Source of the DNA: Rhizobacter sp. SG703
GTDB lineage: Bacteria; Pseudomonadota; Gammaproteobacteria; Burkholderiales; Burkholderiaceae_C
Length of the DNA stretch: 64,000 nucleotides
Assembly: GCF_012275445.1 (NCBI RefSeq)
Contig: NZ_JAAZQK010000005.1
Coordinates: forward strand, 186,001-250,000
Reading direction: 5' to 3'
How positions within the stretch are numbered: the first letter of the stretch is position 1; each line of letters begins with the position of its first letter. This document shows positions 55,346 to 64,000 of the stretch, piece by piece. The notes under the pieces are model-generated. The model was not told where the DNA came from. It made no database searches and was given only the letters and a program-made list of their open reading frames with translations. Made by a program: the position numbers and the translations under genes.

Positions 55346-58300
55346 ATGCCACGATTCACCGCCCGGGCCATCGGCGCCGCCACGTTCGCGCTGCTCGCGG
55401 CATCGGCGATTCCGGCCACGGCCGCCAGCATCACGTCGGTCAGCCCGCAGGGCGAGGTCGCGCAGGTCCGCCAGCTCACAGTGAAGTTCTCCGAGGCGGT
55501 GGTGCCGTTCGGCGACCTGCGGCTGCCCGACCCGATGGCGGTGGCCTGCGATGGCCCGGCGCGTGCCGGGACGGGTCGCTGGGCCAACGACCGCGTCTGG
55601 CTGTACGACTTCCGCGAGGCGCTGCCGCCCGGCACGCGCTGCACGCTGAAGGCGAAGCCCGACTGGAAGCCGCTGAACGGCGCGCTGACCGGCGCGACCG
55701 ACTACAGCGTCAGCACCGGCGGCCCGGCCGTCGAATCGACGCTGCCCTACGCCGGCAATTCCATCGAGGAAGACCAGCACTTCGTGCTGCGGCTGACCGG
55801 CCCGGCGGTCGAGGCCACGGTCGCGGCGCATGCGGCCTGCGAGGTCGAAGGCATCGGCGAACGCATGCCGGTGCGCGTGGTCGGTGGCGCGGTCCGCGAC
55901 GAGGTGATCAAGGCCCGCCAGCTCGACAAGCAGGCCGAGCGCATCGTCGTGCTGACCTGCCAGCGCCCGCTGCCGCCCGACAGCGTGCTGCGCCTGGTCT
56001 GGGGCGCCGGCATCGCGGCCCAGGTCAACCCGAAGATCGTCACGCGCACCGAGCAGCGCTTCAACTTCCGGGTGCGCCCGGCGTTCACAGCCGAGTTCAG
56101 CTGCGAGCGCGAACGCGCCGACGCGCCGTGCCTGCCGATCCGGCCGATGACGCTGCGCTTCTCGTCGCCGCTGTCGCGCGAACTGGCCGCGGCGGTCCGC
56201 CTGCAACCCGCCTCGGGCCAGGCGATCGTGCCGGCGTTCGATGCCGACGACAAGTCGACCGAACTCGACACCCTGCGCTTTCCGACACCGCTGCCCGAGC
56301 GCAGCGCGTTCACGATCGAGCTGCCGCGCAACCTGAAGGACGGCTCGGGCCGTGCCTTGGCAAATGCCGCGAACTTCCCGCTGAAGGTCGCGACCGGCGA
56401 TGCGCCGCCGATCGCGAAGTTCGCGGCCGCGCCGTTCGGCGTCGTCGAGCTGAATGCCGACGCGATGCTGCCGGTCACGCTGCGCCACGTGCAGGGCGAC
56501 CTGCGGACGGCTGCCGGCGGCGGCGCGGTGCGCATCAAGACGCTGCGCACCGATGCCGACATCCTGCAGTGGTACGCCCGCGTCGCGCGCTGGCACGAGA
56601 GCCGCCTGACCGCGAAGGAGGCCGGGCTGCCGGCCGCACAGCACTACGAGGTCGAGCGAGTCGTCGATGGCAAGGGCCGCAGCAAGGAGGTACGGCGCGA
56701 GCGTCTCGTCGAGACCCGCGAGCTGTCGCTGCTGAACGGCGCGGCCGATGCGAAGCGCATGGACCTGCCGCAGTTGAATGGCGGCGACCCGCGACCGTTC
56801 GAGGTGGTCGGCATCCCGATCGCCGACCCCGGCTACCACGTGGTCGAGATCGAATCGCGCCGCCTCGGCGAAGCGCTGCTCGACAAGAAGGCGCCGATGT
56901 ACGTGCGCGCCGGCGTGCTGGTCACCAACCTCGGCGTGCACTTCAAGCTCGGCCGCGAGAACAGCGTGGTCTGGGTGACCACGCTCGACCGCGGCCAGCC
57001 GGTCGTCGACGCCGACATCGCGGTCAACGACTGCCGCGGCCACCGGCTGTGGGCCGGCCGCACCGATGCGAGCGGCCTCGCGCGCATCGAGCAGCCGCTC
57101 GAGCGGGCCGACGAATGCCCGGCCGACACCGGCTTCTTCGTCACCGCGCGCAAGCCGACGCCGAAGGGCCTGACCGACACCGCCTTCGTCTTCAGCAGCT
57201 GGCAGAAGGGCATCGAGACCTGGCGCTTCAGCTTCCCGACCAGCAACGACGCGCAGCCCGACGTGCAGGCGCACACGGTGTTCGACCGCACGCTGCTGCG
57301 CGCCGGCGAGACGGTGTCGATGAAGCACTTCCTGCGCCGCGAGACCCGCAGCGGGCTGGCCGCATTGCCGGCCGAGCGGTTGCCGACGCGGCTGAAGATC
57401 GTGCACCAGGGCAGCGGGCAGGAGGTCGTGTTGCCGCTCAGCTGGAACGGCACGCGCAGCGCGGTGTCGAGCTGGAACATCCCGCCGGCGGCCAAGCTCG
57501 GCGCGTACGACGTGACGCTGGAGCGCGAGGGCAACGGCGACGACCGGCAGCGCAGCAGCTGGTCGGCCGGCAGCTTCCGCGTCGAGGAGTTCCGGCTGCC
57601 GCTGGTCGATGCGCGGGTCAGCGGGCCGAAGGAGGTGCCGGTCGCGCCGAAGGAGCTGCCGATCGGCGTGCAGCTGAACTACTTCGCCGGCGGCGGGATG
57701 GCGCAGGCCCCGGCGCGCCTGACCGCGCTGCTGCGCGGCCGCGCGAGCGGCTTCGCGGGTTACGACGAATTCAGCTTCGAGCCGCCGCGCGACCCGAAGC
57801 AGGCCGCGCGCAGCGACGACGGCGACGACGGTGCACCCGAGGCGAGCGGCAAGGTGGTGGCCGACAAGCTGCCGCTGACGACCGACCGCGACGGCGCGGC
57901 CAGCGTCACCGTGAAGGACCTGCCGCCGATCAAGCGACCGAGCGAGCTCGTCACCGAGCTCACCTTCAACGACCCGAACGGCGAGGTGCAGACCGCGTCG
58001 ACCACCGTCGCGCTGTGGCCGAGCGCGGTGGTGCTGGGCGTGAAGACCGGCTCGTGGGCCAGCGCGCGCGGCAAGGTCAAGCTGCAGGTGCTGGCGCTCG
58101 ACACCGCCGGCAAGCCGGTCAAGGGCCAGGCCGTCGAGGTGCGCGGCCGGCTGTCGCAGGTCATCAGCACGCGCAAGCGCATGGTCGGCGGCTTCTACGC
58201 CTACGACAACCGCACCGAGGTCAAGGAGCTCGGCACGGTGTGCAGCGGCAATACCGACGACCGCGGCCTGCTGCTGTGCGATGCCGCGCTCGAGTCCGCC

Positions 58301-61216
58301 GGCCAGGTCGAGCTGATCGCGAAGGCGAGCGACCAGGCCGGCAACGTCGCCGAATCGGCGTCCAGCGTGTGGGTCACGAAGCAGGGCGAGCTGTGGTTCG
58401 CGCAGGACAACGACGACCGCATCGACGTGCTGCCCGAGAAGAAGAGCTACGAGCCGGGCGAGACCGCGCGGCTGCAGGTGCGCATGCCGTTCCGCGAGGC
58501 GACCGCGCTGGTCAGCGTCGAGCGCGAAGGCATCATCGCGACGCGCGTCGTCACGTTGCGCGGCGACGACCCGACGGTCGAGCTGAAGATCGAGCCGTCG
58601 TGGGGCCCGAACGTGTACGTCGACGTGCTGGTGCTGCGCGGGCGCATCCGCGAGGTGCCGTGGTATTCGTTCTTCACCTGGGGCTGGAAGGAGCCGCTGA
58701 ACTGGGCGCGCTCGTTCTGGTACGAGGGCCGCGAATACCAGGCGCCGACCGCGATGGTCGACCTGTCGAAGCCGGCCTTCAAGCTCGGCATCGCGGCGCT
58801 GAAAGTGGGGCTGCAGGCGCACCGGCTGCAGGTCAGCGTGACGGCCGACAAGCCGCAGTACGCGGTGCGCCAGACCGCGAAGGCGCGCATCAAGGTGCTG
58901 CACGACGGCAAGCCGATCGCGAACACCGAGGTGGCGTTCGCCGCGGTCGACGAAGGCCTGCTGGCGCTGCGGCCGAACGATTCGTGGGACCTGCTCGGCG
59001 CGATGCTGAAGCCGCGCGCGCTCGGCGTCGAGACCGCCACCGGGCAGAGCGAGATCATCGGCCGGCGCCACTACGGCCGCAAGGCGGTGGCCGCCGGCGG
59101 CGGCGGCGGCAAGAACGCGACGCGCGAGCTGTTCGACACGCTGCTGCTGTGGAAGGCGCAGGTGGCGCTGGACGCCAACGGCGAGGCGGTGGTCGACGTG
59201 CCGCTGAACGATTCGCTGACCAGCTTCCGGCTGGTGGCGGTGGCCGATGCCGGGCTGCAGCAGTTCGGCAGCGGCAGCACCAGCATTCGCGTCACGCAGG
59301 ACCTGCAGGTGCTGTCCGGCCTGCCGCCGCTGGTGCGCGACGGCGACCGCTTCAGCGCGATGCTGACGCTGCGCAACACCACCACGCACGAGATGAAGGT
59401 GCGGGCGACGCTCGCCGGCAGCGCGAACAGCGGCGGCGAGCAGGGCCGCGACATCGTGCGCACGCCGATCGAGCTGCCGCCGCAGGACGTGGTGCTGCCG
59501 GCCGGTGGCGCGAAGGAGCTGGTGTGGCCGGTCGACGTGCCGGCCGAGGTGTTCAGCATCGCGTGGGAGGCCGGTGCCGAAGAACTGGCCGGCAGCGACC
59601 AGGCGAAGGACCGGGCGAAGGACAAGCTGAAGCTGACGCAGCTCGTCAGCGCCGCGGTGCCGGTGCGCGTGCTGCAGGCGACGCTGTCGCAGCTCGATGG
59701 GCCCTTCACGCTGCCGGTGGCGGCGCCGGCCGATGCGCTGCCCGGGACCGGCATCAAGCGCGGCGGCCTGAACGTCGGCGTGCAGCCGAAGCTGACCGGT
59801 GCGCTGCCCGGCATCCGCCGCTACTTCGAGACCTACCCGTTCATCTGCCTGGAGCAGAAGACCTCGAAGTCGGTCGGCCTGAAAGACGCGAAGCTGTGGG
59901 CCGGCGTCGCGAACGCGCTGCCGACCTACCTGGACAGCGACGGGCTCGCGAGCTACTTCCCGCCGCGCGCCGAAGACGGCGCGCGCGGCAGCGACCGGCT
60001 CACCGCCTACGTGCTGGCGGCGACCCACGAGGCCGGCTTCGAGCTGCCGCCCACCGCGCGCGACAGCATGCTCGACGGGTTGACCGCCTTCGTCGAAGGC
60101 CGCATCGAGCGCAAGTTCTGGTCGCCGCGCGCCGACCTGGATGTGCGCAAGCTCGCGGCCATCGAGGCGCTGTCCCGCTACGGCCGGGCGCAACCGAAGA
60201 TGCTGGGCTCGGTCAACATCACGCCGAACCAGTGGCCGACCGCCGCGGTGATCGACTGGCTCAACATCCTGCGCCGCATGCAAGGGGTGCCGGAACAGGC
60301 GAAGCGGCTCGACGAGGCGCAGCAGATCCTGCGCGGCCGGCTCACCTATGCCGGCACCACGCTGCGCTTCAGCAACGAGGGCGACGACTTCTGGTGGTGG
60401 CTGATGGACAGCGCCGATGCGAACGCGGCGCGGCTGATCCTCGCGGTGCTCGACGACCCGGCGTGGCGCGACGACCTGCCGCGCATGGTGGTCGGCAGCC
60501 TGGGCCGCCAGCGCGGCGGCGCCTGGCTGACGACCACCGCCAACCTGTGGGGCTCGCTGGCGCTCGACAAGTTCTCGGCGAAGTTCGAATCGGCCAAGGT
60601 CGCCGGCCGCACGGTCGCGAGCACCGGCGGCGCGCCGGCCGCGATCGACTGGGGCAAGTCGGTGGATGGCGGCGTCGTGACGCTGCCGTGGCCCGACAAG
60701 GCCGGCACGCTCGGCGTCGCGCAGGAGGGCAGCGGCAAGCCGTGGCTGACGGTGCAGAGCCTCGCGGCGATCCCGCTGAAGGAGCCGATCCGCGCCGGCT
60801 ACAGCCTCGCGCGCACCGTCACCGCGGTCGAGCAGAAGGACAAGTCGAAGTGGTCGCGCGGCGACGTGCTGCGGGTGCGGGTCGAGGTCGATGCGCAGTC
60901 GGACATGACCTGGGTGGTGGTCAGCGACCCGGTGCCGGGCGGCGCGACGCTGCTCGGCTCGGGCCTCGGTCGGGACAGCGCGATTGCGACGCAAGGCGAG
61001 AAGCGCCAGGGAAGCTGGCCGGTCTACGAGGAGCGCAGCTTCGAGGCCTTCCGCAGCTACTACGACTACCTGCCGCGCGGCAAGCACGTGATCGAGTACA
61101 CCGTGCGGCTGAACAACCCCGGCCGCTTCGCGCTGCCGCCGACCCGCGTCGAGGCGATGTACGCGCCGGAGAGCTTCGGCGAGCTGCCGAACGCGGCGAT
61201 CGAGGTCGCGCCATGA
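55346..61216 (+). CDS. Bacterial alpha-2-macroglobulin (thioester type)
   Basis: 1956 residues. Signal peptide about 1-29 (ending TAAS), of the ordinary Sec type: no lipobox Cys, unlike the E. coli YfhM lipoprotein. Macroglobulin-like beta domains fill the first 1100 residues. Later parts include SVTADKPQYAVRQTAKARIKV, the segment TSFRLVAVADAGLQQFGSGSTSIRVTQDLQVLSGLPPLVRDGDRF, and the thioester motif C1501-L-E-Q1504 in a YPFICLEQ context. The helical thioester domain and receptor-like C-terminus follow. It is thought to trap foreign proteases in the periplasm. It is coupled to pbpC by ATGA overlap, with a GGAGGAG ribosome site. Confidence 0.95.
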   Translation: MPRFTARAIGAATFALLAASAIPATAASITSVSPQGEVAQVRQLTVKFSEAVVPFGDLRLPDPMAVACDGPARAGTGRWANDRVWLYDFREALPPGTRCTLKAKPDWKPLNGALTGATDYSVSTGGPAVESTLPYAGNSIEEDQHFVLRLTGPAVEATVAAHAACEVEGIGERMPVRVVGGAVRDEVIKARQLDKQAERIVVLTCQRPLPPDSVLRLVWGAGIAAQVNPKIVTRTEQRFNFRVRPAFTAEFSCERERADAPCLPIRPMTLRFSSPLSRELAAAVRLQPASGQAIVPAFDADDKSTELDTLRFPTPLPERSAFTIELPRNLKDGSGRALANAANFPLKVATGDAPPIAKFAAAPFGVVELNADAMLPVTLRHVQGDLRTAAGGGAVRIKTLRTDADILQWYARVARWHESRLTAKEAGLPAAQHYEVERVVDGKGRSKEVRRERLVETRELSLLNGAADAKRMDLPQLNGGDPRPFEVVGIPIADPGYHVVEIESRRLGEALLDKKAPMYVRAGVLVTNLGVHFKLGRENSVVWVTTLDRGQPVVDADIAVNDCRGHRLWAGRTDASGLARIEQPLERADECPADTGFFVTARKPTPKGLTDTAFVFSSWQKGIETWRFSFPTSNDAQPDVQAHTVFDRTLLRAGETVSMKHFLRRETRSGLAALPAERLPTRLKIVHQGSGQEVVLPLSWNGTRSAVSSWNIPPAAKLGAYDVTLEREGNGDDRQRSSWSAGSFRVEEFRLPLVDARVSGPKEVPVAPKELPIGVQLNYFAGGGMAQAPARLTALLRGRASGFAGYDEFSFEPPRDPKQAARSDDGDDGAPEASGKVVADKLPLTTDRDGAASVTVKDLPPIKRPSELVTELTFNDPNGEVQTASTTVALWPSAVVLGVKTGSWASARGKVKLQVLALDTAGKPVKGQAVEVRGRLSQVISTRKRMVGGFYAYDNRTEVKELGTVCSGNTDDRGLLLCDAALESAGQVELIAKASDQAGNVAESASSVWVTKQGELWFAQDNDDRIDVLPEKKSYEPGETARLQVRMPFREATALVSVEREGIIATRVVTLRGDDPTVELKIEPSWGPNVYVDVLVLRGRIREVPWYSFFTWGWKEPLNWARSFWYEGREYQAPTAMVDLSKPAFKLGIAALKVGLQAHRLQVSVTADKPQYAVRQTAKARIKVLHDGKPIANTEVAFAAVDEGLLALRPNDSWDLLGAMLKPRALGVETATGQSEIIGRRHYGRKAVAAGGGGGKNATRELFDTLLLWKAQVALDANGEAVVDVPLNDSLTSFRLVAVADAGLQQFGSGSTSIRVTQDLQVLSGLPPLVRDGDRFSAMLTLRNTTTHEMKVRATLAGSANSGGEQGRDIVRTPIELPPQDVVLPAGGAKELVWPVDVPAEVFSIAWEAGAEELAGSDQAKDRAKDKLKLTQLVSAAVPVRVLQATLSQLDGPFTLPVAAPADALPGTGIKRGGLNVGVQPKLTGALPGIRRYFETYPFICLEQKTSKSVGLKDAKLWAGVANALPTYLDSDGLASYFPPRAEDGARGSDRLTAYVLAATHEAGFELPPTARDSMLDGLTAFVEGRIERKFWSPRADLDVRKLAAIEALSRYGRAQPKMLGSVNITPNQWPTAAVIDWLNILRRMQGVPEQAKRLDEAQQILRGRLTYAGTTLRFSNEGDDFWWWLMDSADANAARLILAVLDDPAWRDDLPRMVVGSLGRQRGGAWLTTTANLWGSLALDKFSAKFESAKVAGRTVASTGGAPAAIDWGKSVDGGVVTLPWPDKAGTLGVAQEGSGKPWLTVQSLAAIPLKEPIRAGYSLARTVTAVEQKDKSKWSRGDVLRVRVEVDAQSDMTWVVVSDPVPGGATLLGSGLGRDSAIATQGEKRQGSWPVYEERSFEAFRSYYDYLPRGKHVIEYTVRLNNPGRFALPPTRVEAMYAPESFGELPNAAIEVAP

Positions 61217-63336
61217 AACGTGCCGCCTGCGCCGGCCTGCTGCTGTGCGCGGCAGCCGCGGCGCAGGCGCTGCCGAGTTTCGGCGACGTGAGGGCGGCGT
61301 GGAAACCGTCCGACGTGACGCTGCTGGCGCGCGACGGCACGCCGCTGCAGACGGTTCGCGTCGACCGGAGCGCGCGCCGGCTGGCCTGGGTGCCGCTGCA
61401 GCAGATCTCGCCGGCGCTACTGCAGGCCATCGTGCTCAGCGAGGACCGGCGCTTCTACGAGCACAGCGGCGTCGACTGGGGCGCGGTCGCAAAGAGCGCC
61501 TGGGCCAACGTGTGGAACACCCGCACGCGCGGCGCGTCGACGCTGACGATGCAGCTGGCCGGCCTGCTCGACGACGACCTCGCGCGGCCGGTCGGCGGGC
61601 GCAGCGTCGGGCAGAAGCTCGGCCAGGCCGTCACCGCGACGCGGCTCGATGCACGCTGGAAGAAGAGCGAGATCCTCGAGGCCTACCTGAACCGGGTTCC
61701 GTTCCGCGGCGAGGTGGTCGGCATCGATGCGCTGTCGCAGACGCTGTTCGGCAAGCACCCGGGCGGGCTCGACGTCGACGAGTCGGCGATCGCGGCGGCG
61801 CTGCTGCGCGGGCCGAACGCGACGCCGGCGGTCGTCGCGCAGCGGGCCTGCGGCGTGTTGCAACTGCAGAAGCTCGATTGCAAGGGCGTCACCGCGCTGG
61901 CGCAGACCGCGCTGCTGCGCCAGGGCGGCATGCCGCTGGGCGAGCAGCTCGCGCCGCACTTCGCGCGCCAGGTGGTGGCGGGCGATGCGCAGGCGCAAGC
62001 GAGCGTGCAGCGCACGACGCTCGACGCGCGGCTGCAGCGCTTCGCCGTCAACACGCTGCGGCGGCAGCTGGCCGAGCTGTCGGGTCGCAACGTCGAAGAC
62101 GGCGCGATCGTCGTGCTCGACAACGCGAGCGGCGAGGTGCGGGCGTGGGTCGGCTCCAGCGGCAGCTACTCCGATGCCGCCCAGGTCGACGGTGTGCTGG
62201 CGCGCCGCCAGCCGGGCTCGACGCTGAAGCCCTTCGTCTACGGGCTGGCCTTCGAGCGCCGGCTGATCACGCCGGCCAGCCTGCTCGACGACTCGCCGGC
62301 GCAACTGGCGACCACCAACGGCCTGTACCTGCCGCAGAACTATGACCATGCGTTCAAGGGCTGGGTCAGCGCGCGCACCGCGCTCGGCGCGAGCCTGAAC
62401 GTGCCGGCGGTGCGCGTCGGCGCGATGCTCGGGCCCGATGCGCTGGTCGAGCGGCTCAACGCGCTGGGCCTGGCGCTGCCGGAGACCGGCGGCTTCTACG
62501 GCCATTCGCTGGCGCTCGGCAGCGCCGACGTGAGCCTGCTGGCGCTGACGAATGCGTACCGCGCGCTGGCCAACGGCGGCCTGTTCTCGCCGCCGGCGCT
62601 GCGCGGCGCGGCCGCGGCACCGAAGCGCGTTCAGGGCGCGGCCGCGAGCTGGCTCGTCACCGACATCCTGGCCGACAACGCGGCGCGTGCGCGCACCTTC
62701 GGGCTGGACAGCAGTCTGGTCACGAAGGGCTTCGCCGCGGTGAAGACCGGCACCAGCAAGGACATGCGCGACAACTGGTGCGTCGGCTTCACCGACCGCT
62801 ACACCGTCGGCGTGTGGGTCGGCAACGCAAGCGGCGAGGCGATGCACGACGTGAGCGGCGTCAGCGGCGCGGCACCGGTGTGGCAGGCGCTGGTGCGCCA
62901 GCTGCACGACGGCGCACCGTCGAAGCGGCCGATGGCGCCGGCGGGCGTCGTGACGATGCCGATCCGCTTCGACGACCAGCGCGAAGCGGCGCGCGACGAG
63001 GTGTTCATCGCCGGCACCGAGCAACCGCGCTGGAGCGCGAGCGCGCAGGTGCGCGGCACGCAGCGCTTCGGCATTGCGAGCCCGCGCGAGGGCAGCATCT
63101 TCGCGATCGATCCCGACATGCCGCCCGCCGCGCAGCGCATCGTGCTGGAAGGCGAGGGCGGCACCTGGTGGATGGACGGCAAGGCGCTCGGCCAGGGCGA
63201 GCGCCTGCACTGGGCGCCGTGGCCGGGGCGGCACGAGCTGAAGCTGGTGGCGCGCGATGGCGCGCTGCTGCAGGCGGTGCGCTTCGAGGTGCGGGGTGCG
63301 GATGTGCGCAGCAAGCCGAAGACCCGTTCGCGTTGA
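61213..63336 (+). CDS. pbpC: Penicillin-binding protein 1C (bifunctional peptidoglycan synthase)
   Basis: 707 residues. An N-terminal hydrophobic anchor or signal (about 1-20) is followed by the GT51 glycosyltransferase with E77 in LSEDRRFYEHSGVDW and GASTLTMQLAGLL. The transpeptidase has S336-x-x-K339 (GSTLKPF), SLNV and K511-T-G. The C-terminal BiPBP_C module (about 620-700) contains GEGGTWWMDGKALG. PbpC accompanies thioester macroglobulins in E. coli and many relatives, as a proposed wall-repair/defence pair. The last codons and stop lie within a REP-like repeat (63326-63350). Confidence 0.95.
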   Translation: MKRAACAGLLLCAAAAAQALPSFGDVRAAWKPSDVTLLARDGTPLQTVRVDRSARRLAWVPLQQISPALLQAIVLSEDRRFYEHSGVDWGAVAKSAWANVWNTRTRGASTLTMQLAGLLDDDLARPVGGRSVGQKLGQAVTATRLDARWKKSEILEAYLNRVPFRGEVVGIDALSQTLFGKHPGGLDVDESAIAAALLRGPNATPAVVAQRACGVLQLQKLDCKGVTALAQTALLRQGGMPLGEQLAPHFARQVVAGDAQAQASVQRTTLDARLQRFAVNTLRRQLAELSGRNVEDGAIVVLDNASGEVRAWVGSSGSYSDAAQVDGVLARRQPGSTLKPFVYGLAFERRLITPASLLDDSPAQLATTNGLYLPQNYDHAFKGWVSARTALGASLNVPAVRVGAMLGPDALVERLNALGLALPETGGFYGHSLALGSADVSLLALTNAYRALANGGLFSPPALRGAAAAPKRVQGAAASWLVTDILADNAARARTFGLDSSLVTKGFAAVKTGTSKDMRDNWCVGFTDRYTVGVWVGNASGEAMHDVSGVSGAAPVWQALVRQLHDGAPSKRPMAPAGVVTMPIRFDDQREAARDEVFIAGTEQPRWSASAQVRGTQRFGIASPREGSIFAIDPDMPPAAQRIVLEGEGGTWWMDGKALGQGERLHWAPWPGRHELKLVARDGALLQAVRFEVRGADVRSKPKTRSR

Positions 63337-63350
63337 GCCTGTCGAAACGC
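63326..63350. repeat. REP-like dispersed repeat, copy 2 (at the pbpC stop)
   Basis: It shares the core TTGAGCCTGTCGAA with the element at 23471 (there CTGAGCCTGTCGAA). The flanking pair GCGTT (63330-63334) and AACGC (63346-63350) replaces the GCCCT/AGGGC pair of copy 1, a compensatory change that keeps the stem. The pbpC stop (TGA, 63334-63336) falls inside it. Confidence 0.6.
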
Positions 63351-63451
63351 CTGCCCGCCCAAAACCTCCGCTACCATCCTGCCCGGGCCGCGCCTCATGC
63401 GCGGCTCACGTCGCTCGGACGGTTCCGGGCGCTCACGTGAAAGTCTCCTCC

Positions 63452-64000
63452 ATGTCCTCTTCCGCAGGCCAGCGCCGTTTCGCGCGCATCGACCGCCTTC
63501 CCCCCTACGTCTTCAACATCACCGCCGAGCTGCGCGCCGCCGCACGCCGGCGCGGCGAAGACATCGTCGACATGAGCATGGGCAACCCCGACGGGCCCAC
63601 GCCGCCGCACATCGTCGCGAAGCTGGCCGAGGTGGCGCAGCGGCCCGACACCCACGGCTACTCGACGTCGAAGGGCATCCCGCGGCTGCGCCGCGCGATC
63701 TCGCACTGGTACCAGGACCGCTACGGCGTCGCGATCGATCCCGACAGCGAGGCGATCGTGACGATCGGCTCGAAGGAAGGCTTGTCGCACCTGATGCTCG
63801 CGACGCTGGACCGCGGCGACACCGTGCTGGTGCCCGACCCGAGCTACCCGATCCACATCTACGGCGCGGTGATCGCCGGGGCCGACATCCGCTCGGTGCC
63901 GCTGGTGCCGGGCGTCGACTTCTTCGCCGAGCTGGAGCGTGCGATCCGCGGCAGCTACCCGAAGCCGAAGATGATGGTGCTCGGCTTCCCGAGCAACCCG
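63452..64000 (+). CDS. AlaC-like PLP-dependent aminotransferase, N-terminal part (3' truncated by window)
   Basis: The frame is open to the last base, giving 183 residues of a class I/II aminotransferase. FARIDRLPPYVFNITAELRAAARRRGEDIVDMSMGNPDG is typical of the AlaC (YfdZ) alanine aminotransferase group. So are HGYSTSKGIPRLRRAISHWYQDRYGV and GSKEGLSHLMLATLDRGDTVLVPDPSYPIHIYG. The PLP lysine would lie beyond the window. The start could also be the in-frame GTG at 63437. Alanine synthesis from pyruvate and glutamate is the family role; other substrates are possible. Confidence 0.9.
   Translation, partial: MSSSAGQRRFARIDRLPPYVFNITAELRAAARRRGEDIVDMSMGNPDGPTPPHIVAKLAEVAQRPDTHGYSTSKGIPRLRRAISHWYQDRYGVAIDPDSEAIVTIGSKEGLSHLMLATLDRGDTVLVPDPSYPIHIYGAVIAGADIRSVPLVPGVDFFAELERAIRGSYPKPKMMVLGFPSNP

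Noticed and set aside
55076-61087. 2003-codon open frame on the minus strand opposite the macroglobulin gene
   Set aside because: It is an antisense shadow caused by high GC at third positions. The plus strand carries clear signal peptide, macroglobulin and thioester motifs; the minus frame reads as Arg/Ala/Gln-rich low-information sequence.

Overview
The window is high-GC DNA with dense, mostly plus-strand coding. It most resembles a beta-proteobacterium of the order Burkholderiales, probably the Rubrivivax/Leptothrix/Roseateles lineage. This is an inference from codon and GC bias, from the DUF2889-sucCD-terC and pilin-PglL-moaC-M48 gene company, and from family resemblances; no rRNA or other phylogenetic marker is present. 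About 50 protein genes are supported. I saw no tRNA, rRNA, CRISPR array, insertion sequence or prophage.

Layout. 1-3.5 kb: the 3' end of an RND efflux pump, a small membrane-anchored protein, a TerC protein and a Bax-inhibitor-1 protein. 3.7-11.4 kb: an accessory island with an exported SpvB/FG-GAP protein, an exported RHS protein tipped with a papain-fold toxin domain, its Imm35-type immunity protein and a HEAT-like protein. The toxin tip and the genes after it are clearly AT-richer than the flanks. 11.4-19.8 kb: housekeeping genes (LapA-like protein, LysR/azoreductase/pirin, maltodextrin glucosidase, and a minus-strand pyrF-GNAT-SET-tag operon).

19.8-40.4 kb is a pentose/monosaccharide catabolic island. 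A LysR regulator of GbpR type and five enzymes form a complete oxidative, non-phosphorylating (Weimberg-type) route: sugar 1-dehydrogenase, lactonase, sugar-acid dehydratase, 2-keto-3-deoxy-acid dehydratase (AraD1) and 2-oxoglutarate semialdehyde dehydrogenase. The enzymes are followed by three ABC importers: YtfQ/YtfR/YtfT/YjfF-like, ChvE/GguA/GguB, and XylF/XylH/XylG. A LamB-like porin is also present. The first two importers are interleaved, one inserted inside the other. The product, 2-oxoglutarate, enters the TCA cycle, and sucCD lies just beyond at 41-43 kb.

43-53 kb: a second TerC protein, a phospho-signalling set (Ser/Thr kinase, PP2C phosphatase, FHA protein), a metallo-beta-lactamase-fold hydrolase, and a type IV pilin locus. 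The pilin locus has a sigma-54 promoter, pilA, two PglL-like oligosaccharyltransferases and a TfpX/TfpZ accessory protein. 53-64 kb: moaC, a BepA-like M48 protease, a bacterial alpha-2-macroglobulin with its partner pbpC, and the 5' part of an AlaC-like aminotransferase that runs off the window.
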